A stretch of DNA of 64,000 nucleotides from Deltaproteobacteria bacterium. Its GTDB lineage: Bacteria > Desulfobacterota_B > Binatia > UBA9968. Below the pieces are notes generated by a model that was not told the origin of the DNA, searched no databases, and saw nothing but the letters and a program-made list of their open reading frames with translations. The first letter of the stretch is position 1, and every line of letters begins with the position of its first letter. The translations under genes were made by a program, and so were the position numbers. The stretch spans positions 1 to 64,000 of the forward strand of contig VBKY01000035.1 in the NCBI GenBank assembly GCA_005879255.1, written 5' to 3'. This document shows, in pieces, positions 37,325 to 44,908 of this stretch.

Positions 37325-37747
37325 TTGAAACTTAAAAGAATCTCGATCCTACTGGTGTTAGTTGTTTCGGTTGGTGCTATATCCCCTCAGCTCTATGCCT
37401 CTCTGATAATCCCCCCACGAGTTCGTTTAACTGGAGTGCTTCTCCCGAATAAAGACCCAAGCCGGAAGGGTTTGCTGGACGATCTTGAAGTCTTTATTGG
37501 AAATGAAAAGTCGACCTTCGTGTTAGACAAAATGAAGATTGTCGGAAGCGTTGGTCTTAACAGGGCTACCCTTCAACGCCTCTTTCCTCCTGTAATACGT
37601 TTTGTTGGTCCCGATGACCTTATGCGTCGTTTAAAGAGCCCAAAGATCATGGGTAAGGTTATCACAATTGAGGGTTTGCTCTACACGGGATCGCGGATGC
37701 TTTTTCTCACAGAAGTGGATGACGGCGAAGAAGCTGGCACAAATTAA
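37325..37747 (+). CDS. Secreted or periplasmic protein of unknown function
   Basis: About 140 aa from the TTG at 37325, which has GGAG seven bases upstream. An open frame back to 37229 lacks signals. The signal peptide (LKRISILLVLVVSVGAIS) is followed by a beta-rich domain (RVRLTGVLLPNKDPSRKG, MGKVITIEGLLYTGSRMLFL) that resembles small OB-like folds. No cysteines in the mature part. Confidence 0.6.
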   Translation: MKLKRISILLVLVVSVGAISPQLYASLIIPPRVRLTGVLLPNKDPSRKGLLDDLEVFIGNEKSTFVLDKMKIVGSVGLNRATLQRLFPPVIRFVGPDDLMRRLKSPKIMGKVITIEGLLYTGSRMLFLTEVDDGEEAGTN

Positions 37748-37914
37748 ACTCAAGCCCACGTTCGGGCGAGAGTGAGTCGCTGGCGCGTTCAATCCTCACT
37801 TTCGTTCTTCATCTTCTCAAGCTGGCGGATGTAAAGAATCTGGCTCCCTCTCTTCACACCGGTTGACAAACAATGCCGTGAGAGCATAAAACCGCCCGTC
37901 CCAGGAGGTGCTCT

Positions 37915-38357
37915 ATGAAACGACTCGGATTGGCGTTCTTTCTTGTCTTGCTCTTCCCGCTGCAGGCTTTCGCTTTCGGCGAGATCTTCAAAATCGAAAC
38001 CAGTGGCACGGCGTATTGTGGCGATTTCAATGCTGCGGGTTTAACGGGAGTAACAACGTCGATCTTTGGGTTCTGGTGCTAAGCGACACAGAGTTGACCG
38101 TTTCTTTTACGGCCGACTTCGCACCGGGCACGACCTTCCCGATGTTCGGTCACACGTATCTGACGGGAGCTACGGGCGCCGCTTTTGTCGGCGGAATTTT
38201 ATTTCAAAATGGTGCGTTCGCGACGATTCAGGGCACGGCAAAATTCGACCGGCGCACCGGCGCCATTGCGAGTCTCAAAGGAACTTTCGTCCAGAGCGGC
38301 GTGCTGGATATTGGTTGCTTTTCTTCTGGAAACTTCACGAGCCAAAAGGTTGCGTGA
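37915..38357 (+). pseudogene. Secreted beta-rich protein, one frameshift
   Basis: CAGGAGG at 37901-37907 precedes ATG 37915, which reads a signal peptide (MKRLGLAFFLVLLFPLQAFA) and ETSGTAYCGDFNAAG. The frame then leaves at a GGG (38037-38039). One more G joins it to FNGSNNVDLWVLVLSDTEL and the rest to 38357 (DIGCFSSGNFTSQKVA). The product would be about 148 aa with two cysteines. It may be a surface or adhesin-like protein. No family recognised. Confidence 0.65.
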
Positions 38358-38406
38358 ACCCAGCCTTGGTCAAACAAAAGCTTTTACGGGGATAGTATCG
38401 GCTGAC

Positions 38407-38693
38407 ATGGCTCGCCAAGACCACCAAAGCCGCGAAGAACTGGAACGTAGCCGAATCGACCGAGCCCTTGCCGGCCTCGAGGATGCTGTTCGTCGCTGTC
38501 GGAATGAAGACGTGCGATATGGGACGGGAGTTTCGGCGGCGCTTTCTTTCCTGGAGCTCCGCGCTGATGAGAAATGGCCATTTGAGCAGTTCCGAAAAGC
38601 GCTTGAGGATCCCGGGATGGAGGGGACAAAGCCGGAAGCCCGCTGGCAGAGCTCAACGCCTCGCTGAACGCAATTAAGCGAGCGTTGCGGTAG
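38407..38693 (+). pseudogene. Small helical protein, C-terminus out of frame
   Basis: ATG 38407 begins MARQDHQSREELERSRIDRA and continues to PFEQFRKALEDPGMEG. At the GGGG near 38622 one extra G would open the natural-looking end DKAGSPLAELNASLNAIKRA to a stop at 38691-38693. In the given frame it ends 26 bases earlier with an unlikely basic tail. The function is unknown. Confidence 0.5.
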
Positions 38694-38712
38694 TGGGGGT
38701 ATTAGTGTGTTG

Positions 38713-39012
38713 CTAAGGCGCCACGGAGCCCTTGGCTAAACATTCATTGCAAATCGTAGCTTCACCGGAGATGTAACTAACTGAGAAAAAATTCGTGACT
38801 GGCCATTGCGAGCAGTCCTTTGAGAGATGCCAAGTTTCACCGTTACGGGTTTGTCGGAATCTAATCTCAGTTCCAGCGGCGGTCTCATACAATCTATGTC
38901 CCAATGGACATCGAAAGATATGCAGGGCGATCAAGTCACCACTGGATTCTTCTATCATTTCGCGACGGCACTCCCTGCCGTCTATGATAAAGGCCCAAAG
39001 TTTCGCGGCCAT
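38713..39012 (-). CDS. Small Cys-containing protein, possibly zinc-binding
   Basis: The protein has 99 aa. Cysteines and histidines (FRCPLGHRLYE, HLSKDCSQWPV, ICNECLAKG) suggest a metal site. The start ATG at 39012 lacks a clear ribosome site, and the opposite strand is also open, so the strand choice rests on sequence quality. Confidence 0.45.
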   Translation of the reverse strand: MAAKLWAFIIDGRECRREMIEESSGDLIALHIFRCPLGHRLYETAAGTEIRFRQTRNGETWHLSKDCSQWPVTNFFSVSYISGEATICNECLAKGSVAP

Positions 39013-39063
39013 AATTCAAGGGGTTTGGATTGGAAATCCTACCTCAACGCGGAAGATCACGCT

Positions 39064-39394
39064 TTGATTTTATCGAGCCGCAAATACGAAACAAGGGGGT
39101 TGAAAAGGATGAAGAAAAGCGGGCCGCGTCGCTTTAGCTGAGATGGTCAGCCACGGCAAGGAAAAGCTGGTACTGATCCGGCCATCCAGATTTCGAACCG
39201 GAGAGTTATGAGGATGAATATCAAAATCGCGTACTCGCGACGATCGACAGCAAGGTCAAGGGGCGCGAAATCACGATCCCGCCGGCCGCGCCGGTGAGAG
39301 GCCGCGTCATCGACTTAATGACAGCGCTAAAAGAGTGAAAACCGTTCAGCGCGGAATGAAGAGAGCCGACCAGAAGAAACGCCGCAAGGCGTGA
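39064..39394 (+). pseudogene. Remnant of a Ku (non-homologous end joining) gene
   Basis: Pieces of the C-terminal half of bacterial Ku are recognisable in shifted frames. They are NKGVEKDEEKRAASL (from about 39098), then AEMVSHGKEKLVLIRP (39137-39184), then after a large internal deletion FEPESYEDEYQNRVLATIDS, KVKGREITIPP and GRVIDLMTALK. After an AAAA run that needs one more A, a basic tail ends KRADQKKRRKA at 39394. The DNA-binding core is lost, so it cannot function. The basic tail is usual for bacterial Ku. Confidence 0.7.
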
Positions 39395-39423
39395 GCAAGT
39401 ACCGCGGCCTTCGGCATGGTGGC

Positions 39424-40038
39424 TCACGCGGTCCTGCGCCCAACTCGCACCATCGCCATCAGCCCCAACCCCATCAGCCACCACGACGCAGGCTCGGGGA
39501 TTTTCTCTGTCACCGAAGCGAGAAACACGCCGGTCATTTGGCCTGCCGCAAAAGGAATACCAGGGCCGTGGATGACGACTTCATCACCGGCGGAACAGCT
39601 CGGGCGGAAGAGATCGACATTGGGGACGCTCAGCAAGTTCTCGTCACTCAACGCCGTACCGTAGCAGTCGTGGAGAAAAAATTGCCCGAAGGGGTCGCTG
39701 CTAGTGCCGGTGCTGCCTCTGACGAAATAGAGGTCGGCGATTGGCGTGGGCGCGCGCGAGTCTCCGGTGATGAGATCGTTCTGTATCGAAATCTGCAGTA
39801 CCGGAAACGAAAGGTGAAGGGCGCCGACGTCGATCGTCATGCCGTAGGGCACACCCATGAAGAAATAAGTTGTGTAGGCGTAGTTGGCGTCGGGCGTGGC
39901 TACCGAGTCGAACGTATAAGTCCCGCTGAACGGCCCAAACCCAAATGATGCCACGCCGGTAAACCCAAACGTGATCGGGGAGGCGTGAGTCAGCGCGGGC
40001 GCGAGTAAAAAAGCTAGAGCGGCGAGTAGTTGTTTCAT
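39424..40038 (-). CDS. PEP-CTERM sorted exported protein
   Basis: About 204 aa from the ATG at 40038 (AAAGG upstream). The signal peptide (MKQLLAALAFLLAPALTHAS) is followed by a beta-rich mature domain of the kind often found in this class (FSGTYTFDS, LHLSFPVLQ). The end is a textbook exosortase signal: IPEPASW, a hydrophobic helix, and the basic RVGRR. Such proteins are anchored transiently and processed by an exosortase, which is not encoded here. Confidence 0.88.
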   Translation of the reverse strand: MKQLLAALAFLLAPALTHASPITFGFTGVASFGFGPFSGTYTFDSVATPDANYAYTTYFFMGVPYGMTIDVGALHLSFPVLQISIQNDLITGDSRAPTPIADLYFVRGSTGTSSDPFGQFFLHDCYGTALSDENLLSVPNVDLFRPSCSAGDEVVIHGPGIPFAAGQMTGVFLASVTEKIPEPASWWLMGLGLMAMVRVGRRTA

Positions 40039-40165
40039 GGGCGGGCCTTTCGTTTGTGGGTTGCGTAGCGTTAGTAAAGGGGGGAAGGCTGGTTCTAGTA
40101 CTCGTGGTGACAGGGTGTCAAGCACGAATCAGCGCGCTTATCGAGTGTGCTATTACTCCCCCGCC

Positions 40166-40357
40166 ATGATCGACGCTCAGCGCCTTTGGCTCGCCGTCTT
40201 AGAGCAGGCCGTTATCGACTTGACGCTCGCCGACAACGGCGCGGTTAGCCAGCGCCCGCGGCTTCGATATTTTACTCATCTATGGTTCACTTCGGACAAT
40301 CACGAACCCGGCTCATTTCGCTGGATCTGCGATCATTTGGACCTTGATCCGTCGTGA
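40166..40357 (+). CDS. Small phage/island-type conserved protein
   Basis: 63 aa from ATG 40166 (MIDAQRLWLAVLEQAVIDL ... SFRWICDHLDLDPS). The pattern of an AxLWxAVLEQA helix followed by SFxWxCDxLxLDP is common in short proteins of prophages and islands. Relatives usually continue with WxRRRL. Here a TGA (40355-40357) stands in the place of that Trp and the frame does continue LRRRLFAIV, so the C-terminus may be artificially short. Confidence 0.6.
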   Translation: MIDAQRLWLAVLEQAVIDLTLADNGAVSQRPRLRYFTHLWFTSDNHEPGSFRWICDHLDLDPS

Positions 40358-40544
40358 CTCCGGCGCCGTCTGTTTGCAATCGTCGACGCTGACCCGGTTT
40401 CTAGTCGGCCGCGGTTCTGGCAAGGCCAAAGCGGATCACCGGCACAAACGGCTTCCACAATTGCCCCAGGATTGACGATCTCGACGTGAGCCTTATCAAA
40501 CCATTCACCCTTTCGCCGCCGTGGGGGTTTTCTCAGGTGATCCT

Positions 40545-40694
40545 TTACAGCACCAAGTATTTCCGCATCATGTGTAACCGTTCGTGTGAAGCGCCAGCGA
40601 GTTTGGCGCCCATGAATATGCCGATGATGTAAGCGTACTTTTCCAAGTCCATCGTCAGTTCGACGAGTGACAGCTTCGTTCTTTTTTCAGACAT
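40545..40694 (-). CDS. 49-aa helical protein of the small-gene cluster
   Basis: ATG 40694 with an excellent AAAGGAGG upstream encodes MSEKRTKLSLVELTMDLEKY, AYIIGIFMGAKLAG and a short basic end. The Y-x2-G-x3-G-x3-AG helix is shared with other proteins of this cluster. It overlaps the upstream small gene by 8 bases. No known family. Confidence 0.6.
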   Translation of the reverse strand: MSEKRTKLSLVELTMDLEKYAYIIGIFMGAKLAGASHERLHMMRKYLVL

Positions 40695-40839
40695 GGCGCC
40701 CTCCTTTCATTAATCTGAGATCCAGTCTTTTTACGATTGCCTTTAATTCGCGTACGAGGGTCTGTGCCTTGACGTTCTTATGAGCCGAAACGAGCCTGAG
40801 TTTCGTTGGTCGATCGGTATACAGCAGCCGCGTGTTCAT
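40687..40839 (-). CDS. 50-aa basic protein of the small-gene cluster
   Basis: ATG 40839 has AAAGGAGA in front and encodes MNTRLLYTDRPTKLRLVSAH and a Lys/Arg-rich helix, ending MKGGRHV. The ribosome site of the next gene is inside its 3' end. It overlaps the preceding gene by 4 bases. Function unknown. Confidence 0.55.
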   Translation of the reverse strand: MNTRLLYTDRPTKLRLVSAHKNVKAQTLVRELKAIVKRLDLRLMKGGRHV

Positions 40840-41018
40840 GGGCGTTCTCCTTTGATAAGCTTGAGTTCTGGGTGGTCATACCGGTGCGGCTTTTTGCCTT
40901 TCCTTGCGCACCTGAGCATCGCGAGCACTTCGCGCTGCGTTTTTGTCAGCTCCTCGGCTGTCATGTTCCTTAACAGCTTTTGCAGTTCGTTCATGTCCAA
41001 AAGTTTTACTAGCGCCAT
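40836..41018 (-). CDS. 60-aa protein of the small-gene cluster
   Basis: The start at 41018 (MALVKLLDMNELQKLLRNM) is preceded by GGAGGAAGG. The longer frame to 41156 has no signals. Helix-rich, ending in a Lys/His-rich tail (GKKPHRYDHPELKLIKG). The stop overlaps the next start. Confidence 0.6.
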   Translation of the reverse strand: MALVKLLDMNELQKLLRNMTAEELTKTQREVLAMLRCARKGKKPHRYDHPELKLIKGERP

Positions 41019-41207
41019 TTGGGTACCTTCCTCCCTGGCTCTGAGTTGATTTTCAGACCTTAGCCAACAGAGAAGGGCAGGCGGCGCCCGCGGAGCTTGA
41101 TTTGAGGGAAGGGGAGACTTACAAAGAAGACTCAGGGGATGGCCGATCACACTCATCGGTTTTTCTCCAGGGGTTGAGAGAGTGACTGCTCTTTCAGCCC
41201 CGTTCTT

Positions 41208-41582
41208 TTAGGAAATCATTTCGCCGTCTCGGGCGAATCGAATGTCCTCGCTAGTGGATGTTGTCTCTGCGTAGATCGCCGAAAACTTTAGGACCAGGTC
41301 TGCTCTGCCAGCGATGTGAAGGCCGGCCAAGATTCCCACCGCGTAAGCGGCGTCAGCCTGATCAACCGTTAAGCTGTTCAGCAGAGATTCGCTTAAATTG
41401 CGGTTCCTGAGAATTTCCCTGTGCTGGTCATCAAGGCGCTTGATGTCCGGGTTTAAGGTTTCCATCGCATCCCACAAGCCATTGGTTTGCGGAGTGCAGT
41501 GGCGAAAGTCGAGCATCGCCTCAACCACGTTGTCGGCGATCATCTCAGAAACGCGGAGAATTCTTTTTTCGGGGGTTTTCAT
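41208..41582 (-). CDS. 124-aa helical protein of the small-gene cluster
   Basis: It begins MKTPEKRILRVSEMIADNVV. The central part is helical (DDQHREILRNRNLSESLL), and a C-terminal helix AAYAVGILAGLHIAGR carries the G-x3-G pattern shared in the cluster. GGGAGG precedes the ATG, which overlaps the stop of the upstream gene by 4 bases. Confidence 0.65.
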   Translation of the reverse strand: MKTPEKRILRVSEMIADNVVEAMLDFRHCTPQTNGLWDAMETLNPDIKRLDDQHREILRNRNLSESLLNSLTVDQADAAYAVGILAGLHIAGRADLVLKFSAIYAETTSTSEDIRFARDGEMIS

Positions 41583-41965
41583 GACCTGCCTCCCTTCGAG
41601 CGCAACGCTTTCCTTTCGGCAAATCCGCGGCCATCGATTCCGAGCAGCTCGAGTGCCGCCGCGAAACCCAAGTGAAAACCCGCCTGGCCGGCCGCGGTGT
41701 TGAGCTCAAGTTGGATCTCTGAGTACCGGCCCAACGCTTCCTTGTGTGTTTTTCGTTTCAGTTGTTTATGAAGCTCGGTGTAGAGTTTTGACGAGTCCTT
41801 TTCCATCGCGTCGTACTCCGGCTCGATCTGGGACAAGAGCTTGCGACGCTCTTCTTCTGGGATTTGTTCGGTCATGAGATTTTCCAAATCTCCGACATCC
41901 CAGCCGGTCATTAATTTCCGTGCTACGGCTTGCGCTTTTCCTTGATCTCGTGTGGTTACGCTCAT
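41579..41965 (-). CDS. 128-aa helical protein of the small-gene cluster
   Basis: ATG 41965 follows AAGGAGA. Charged helices (PEEERRKLLSQIEPEYDAM) are followed by AAGQAGFHLGFAAALELLG, the cluster-type glycine helix, and a basic tail. The layout resembles small proteins of Firmicute mobile elements (DUF6809-like, from memory), but I cannot confirm homology. Confidence 0.65.
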   Translation of the reverse strand: MSVTTRDQGKAQAVARKLMTGWDVGDLENLMTEQIPEEERRKLLSQIEPEYDAMEKDSSKLYTELHKQLKRKTHKEALGRYSEIQLELNTAAGQAGFHLGFAAALELLGIDGRGFAERKALRSKGGRS

Positions 41966-42015
41966 GGTCTTTCTCCTTTTTGGTTGGTTGGTACCGTGTT
42001 AGTATGTCCCGGGTT

Positions 42016-42294
42016 TCATCTCACGCGGCGGCCGACAGCTACGCCGATGTGGAACTTCACCATCTCCTCGATGATCGTCAGTTCCGCGGCAACGTCGCCT
42101 CTCTCACCCCTCTCAAAGCGCTCCCGAAATTCCGGGTAGCGTGAATCGATCGCAATACGGAGCGCCAGCAGATCGGCCGCTTCGGCTTCATCGTCCAGGT
42201 AGTCCAAGATGTAATTGGCGAGCGCGCGCGGTTGGAGCGCTTTATCGACGATCCGACGCGAAAAGTTAGGAATTTGCACATCGTCAAAGTTCAT
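42016..42294 (-). CDS. 92-aa helical protein of the small-gene cluster
   Basis: It starts MNFDDVQIPNFSRRIVDKAL with GGGAGG upstream, overlapping the preceding stop by 4 bases. Acidic helices lead to a C-terminal EEMVKFHIGVAVGRRVR, again G-x3-G. Function unknown. Confidence 0.62.
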   Translation of the reverse strand: MNFDDVQIPNFSRRIVDKALQPRALANYILDYLDDEAEAADLLALRIAIDSRYPEFRERFERGERGDVAAELTIIEEMVKFHIGVAVGRRVR

Positions 42295-42662
42295 GGAGTT
42301 TTCCTCCCGCGGTTTGCGAGCAATTGCTCTGCTTCTCGCTGTCGTTCCAGCACCCGACCGAGTCTCACGGCAAGTCTAAAATAGCCCCGGCCGACCGTGC
42401 TCCAGTATTCCTCTACGACTTCGGTGTACCCTGAAAGCACATCTCGTCCCTTGTCATCCAGGCAGTTTTTGAGCGCGCTCTCGAGTTCATCCCGGCGCGA
42501 AAGCTTTTGCTTTTCAAAATCATCGCCGCATATGCTTTCGGAAAAGCAGCCATGGGGTCGGTTGATAAAAGCTTCAAACAACTCATCTTCGTCGCTGTCG
42601 GACATACCGACGACAACAGCATCAACGAGTTCTTCCATCCGTCGCTTTTGTGATGCGTTCAT
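42291..42662 (-). CDS. 123-aa helical protein of the small-gene cluster (first gene)
   Basis: It begins MNASQKRRMEELVDAVVVGM, is rich in Asp/Glu, and ends with VGRGYFRLAVRLGRVL plus a basic tail. It is the most upstream gene of the coupled row 42662-40545. GGGGAG lies upstream of the ATG. Confidence 0.62.
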   Translation of the reverse strand: MNASQKRRMEELVDAVVVGMSDSDEDELFEAFINRPHGCFSESICGDDFEKQKLSRRDELESALKNCLDDKGRDVLSGYTEVVEEYWSTVGRGYFRLAVRLGRVLERQREAEQLLANRGRKTP

Positions 42663-43080
42663 AAAGAAATTTCTCCCCTCTTGGTTTGAGTGGTTGGGAT
42701 CGATTGCTTGAGGCGAACGAAGAAGGAGGCGGGCCCCGGATACGGTACGTTTTACGTTTTAAGTAAAGGTCAAATGCAGTGGCGGGATGCAGGGTGCTAG
42801 GAGAGAACGCGAGAAGTGCGTCTCTTTTCACTTCCCCCTTTCGGGGGATTGGCTGCTAGTGCAGCCATAAAGTGGTTTTCGGATCATCCTCTTTGCGAGT
42901 CGTGCAGCGCTTTTGTAACAAATGTTAGCCAACGAAGCAAAGTTTTTTCACCCGTTTGGTCATGGTCTTGGGCCGGGTGCGCCTTTCCTCATCGTTTTTA
43001 TGATGGCGCGACGGTTCTAGGCGCCACCTCCAACACCGACGCTTAAGCGGTAAGCAGCAGCCATAAGACTGCTTCTGCAA
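42663..43080. other. Gene-free gap upstream of the small-gene cluster
   Basis: No credible gene. A CCCCC-TTTC-GGGGG hairpin lies at 42834-42847, and an imperfect GCAG-rich inverted repeat is near 43050-43078. The promoter of the small-gene row should lie in its left part. Confidence 0.4.
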
Positions 43081-43353
43081 TCAGATACCCCCCGCCGTGG
43101 GCATTTGGTCGTCAATTTTCGCTAATCTCGCAGCGGTGGCCTTTTTCAGCGCCGCCTTCTTTGACTCGCTCGATTGGCGATTGCCCTTGTAGAGTCGATG
43201 CCCCGGCCGGTCCTGTGGCGGTACATACGCCTTAACCCCTGCGTCGATTCGCCGATTGCGCTCGTCTCGCTCGTCGCAACAGTGTAGGCAGATACCGCAA
43301 CGCCGATCGGTCTTGCGGCCGCACTTCCATCGGAAAAGTTTTACTCTAGCCAT
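43081..43353 (-). CDS. Small Cys-rich (zinc-finger-like) basic protein
   Basis: About 90 aa from the ATG at 43353, which has GGAGGT five bases upstream. MARVKLFRWKCGRKTDRRC is followed by GICLHCCDERDERNRR, giving a C-x7-C-x2-C-x2-CC cluster suited to zinc. Then comes a DRPGHRLYKG segment. It is the last gene before attR. Unknown function. Confidence 0.6.
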   Translation of the reverse strand: MARVKLFRWKCGRKTDRRCGICLHCCDERDERNRRIDAGVKAYVPPQDRPGHRLYKGNRQSSESKKAALKKATAARLAKIDDQMPTAGGI

Positions 43354-43550
43354 CGCTACCTCCAAACGCCACTTCAACCATCACGTCTCATGAGCCCATG
43401 GTTGCGGTTCGCGATACGGTCGCTGTACAGAAAAGTGGGCGAAAACTGCGGGACAGGTGAGGGTAAGACTGAGATGGAAGCGGGGTAGGGGAGTCTGAGT
43501 ATTTCGCCCTATTGTGCCCCGTGGGGCATCATTGCGGGTTTGTACAGTGA

Positions 43551-43611
43551 GACTCGAAATCAAGTGTACGGGGAACCGTACCGGGGGTTCAAATCCCTCC
43601 CTCTCCGCCAA
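43551..43611 (+). repeat. attR: 61-bp copy of the 3' half of tRNA-Ser(CGA)
   Basis: Identical to 27339-27399. It contains the second half of the anticodon arm, the variable arm, the T arm and CCA, but no 5' half, so it is not a functional tRNA. It marks the right end of the element. Confidence 0.93.
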
Positions 43612-43801
43612 TTCTTTCTGAGATTTTGATCTGCTTACAGGCCGAATCGATGACGAGTCGGTTTCTCATCGAGACTCGGCATCCGGTACGCTGCAGTGCA
43701 GCCGGCTGTCCGGCTTTCTTGGCTGCAGCGACGACTGGTCGTGGAGCGCGGGGAGAGTCTGGGGTGGAAAGCTCTGTACCGAGAAAAACAAAAGACGAGC
43801 A

Positions 43802-44077
43802 TCAAGTCCTGTGCTTGATGTCTAACGCCCAGGCGCCGTTATCGTCGAAGATGGCTTCTTTGAAAAGCGTGTCGTAGAAAACTTCGATCATCTCGCCATT
43901 GCCGCGTATCTTTGCGACCCTGAGAGATGCCCAGATATCCTCCCAGGGTATCAGCTTCATTCGAATGTGGGTGCCTACTAAGTTGGGAGTCTCGTTGGGC
44001 GCGTTCGATCGCTCGCCAGCGCCTGTACTCATTGAATCCTGATCGGTCCTACCGCGACCATTGTTGCTGTATCGCAT
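43802..44077 (-). CDS. Small conserved-looking protein, unknown function
   Basis: About 91 aa from ATG 44077 (AGAGG eight bases upstream). The first 35 residues are polar and disordered. The rest (MKLIPWEDIWASLRVAKIRG, EMIEVFYDTLFKEAIF) looks like a compact beta-rich domain. It lies just outside attR, thus in the chromosome. Confidence 0.5.
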   Translation of the reverse strand: MRYSNNGRGRTDQDSMSTGAGERSNAPNETPNLVGTHIRMKLIPWEDIWASLRVAKIRGNGEMIEVFYDTLFKEAIFDDNGAWALDIKHRT

Positions 44078-44523
44078 CAATTCTGCCTCTCAGCGAAGCG
44101 TAAGTGTTCTGAACAAATCGCGGATGATACGATCTGAACCACACGTTGTTTCGACGAGCAACAGCAATCGAGATGCCACGAGTCACAAGTTGTGCAGAAT
44201 CGATCACTTAAATTGTTTTCACGTTCGCCGAAGCGAAAGAATTTTGTAAACCGATCTAACAGATATTTCTCGAGGGGAAAGCGCTGATCAATTGGTCTTT
44301 TAAAATTTCATTGCGCCTGATTACTTAGAACGGCTTTACGAAGTAAAATCTAGTCATTTGGAAAACGTTAAATGATTTAACACTGTGTACAAAAAGATCA
44401 GCGCGCGTGGTCGTTCATCAAAGATAAGATATTTCGATCGAAGGTCGCCATTTTGTAGAAAACCGGTCGGCTCTATGGTAGCTTTCAAACATTCGCCGGG
44501 ATCCGTTATAAAATTCGGTCGAT
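44078..44523. other. Intergenic region before tRNA-Ser(GGA)
   Basis: No gene, hairpin or repeat that I can support. It is locally AT-rich around 44280-44400, which may include the tRNA promoter. Confidence 0.4.
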
Positions 44524-44616
<93 letters not shown>

Positions 44617-44727
44617 GCAAGAGGGCTAAATAACGAGTGCTGAGGGCTAATGGAGCTAGAATCGGTTAATCAATCCTTAGCCGTGGTGACCCAGTATTCA
44701 GCACTCAAGTGGGGTAGGATGTCGATT

Positions 44728-44834
44728 GCTGATAGTTAGGTCCTGTGCAAGGCGGCACCGTGAACTCCGTCAGATCCGGAAGGAAGCAGCGGTAACGGAT
44801 CACCCCTGTGCCACAGGGTAACCTGGCTGTCAGC
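44728..44834 (+). ncRNA. ffs: Signal recognition particle RNA (small bacterial SRP RNA)
   Basis: The conserved apical domain is present (GTCAGATCCGGAAGGAAGCA, then GCGGTAACGGATC), containing the GGAA tetraloop and the symmetric loop that binds Ffh. The 5' and 3' ends (GCTGATAG and CTGTCAGC) pair to close a long hairpin of about 107 bases. Location upstream of dnaX is common. Confidence 0.93.
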
Positions 44835-44908
44835 AATGGGCATCCCGCAAAGAGTGGTGAAGCGCAGAGAAGGGATGAGGAGCTAAACATTCATTCCTCT
44901 AGGGCGTT

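Larger units (their letters stand above)
27339..43611. mobile_element. Integrated genetic element of about 16.2 kb in tRNA-Ser(CGA)
   Basis: The element is bounded by the perfect 61-bp repeat and begins with a tyrosine integrase next to attL, followed by XRE and excisionase-like regulators. Cargo includes HigBA, a secreted propeller/FN3 protein, a PEP-CTERM protein, a Ku remnant, phage-like small proteins (DUF3820-like, DUF669-like) and a block of tiny genes. No capsid, terminase, relaxase or type IV secretion gene is seen. It is therefore either a satellite-like or cryptic prophage-derived element, or a decayed genomic island. Several genes are frame-broken. Confidence 0.88.

Noticed and set aside
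27339..43611. CRISPR array in the island
   Set aside because: The only repeats found are the att pair, the 14-bp and 20-bp pairs and the GCAGT dyad; none shows regular repeat-spacer spacing, and no cas-like gene is present.
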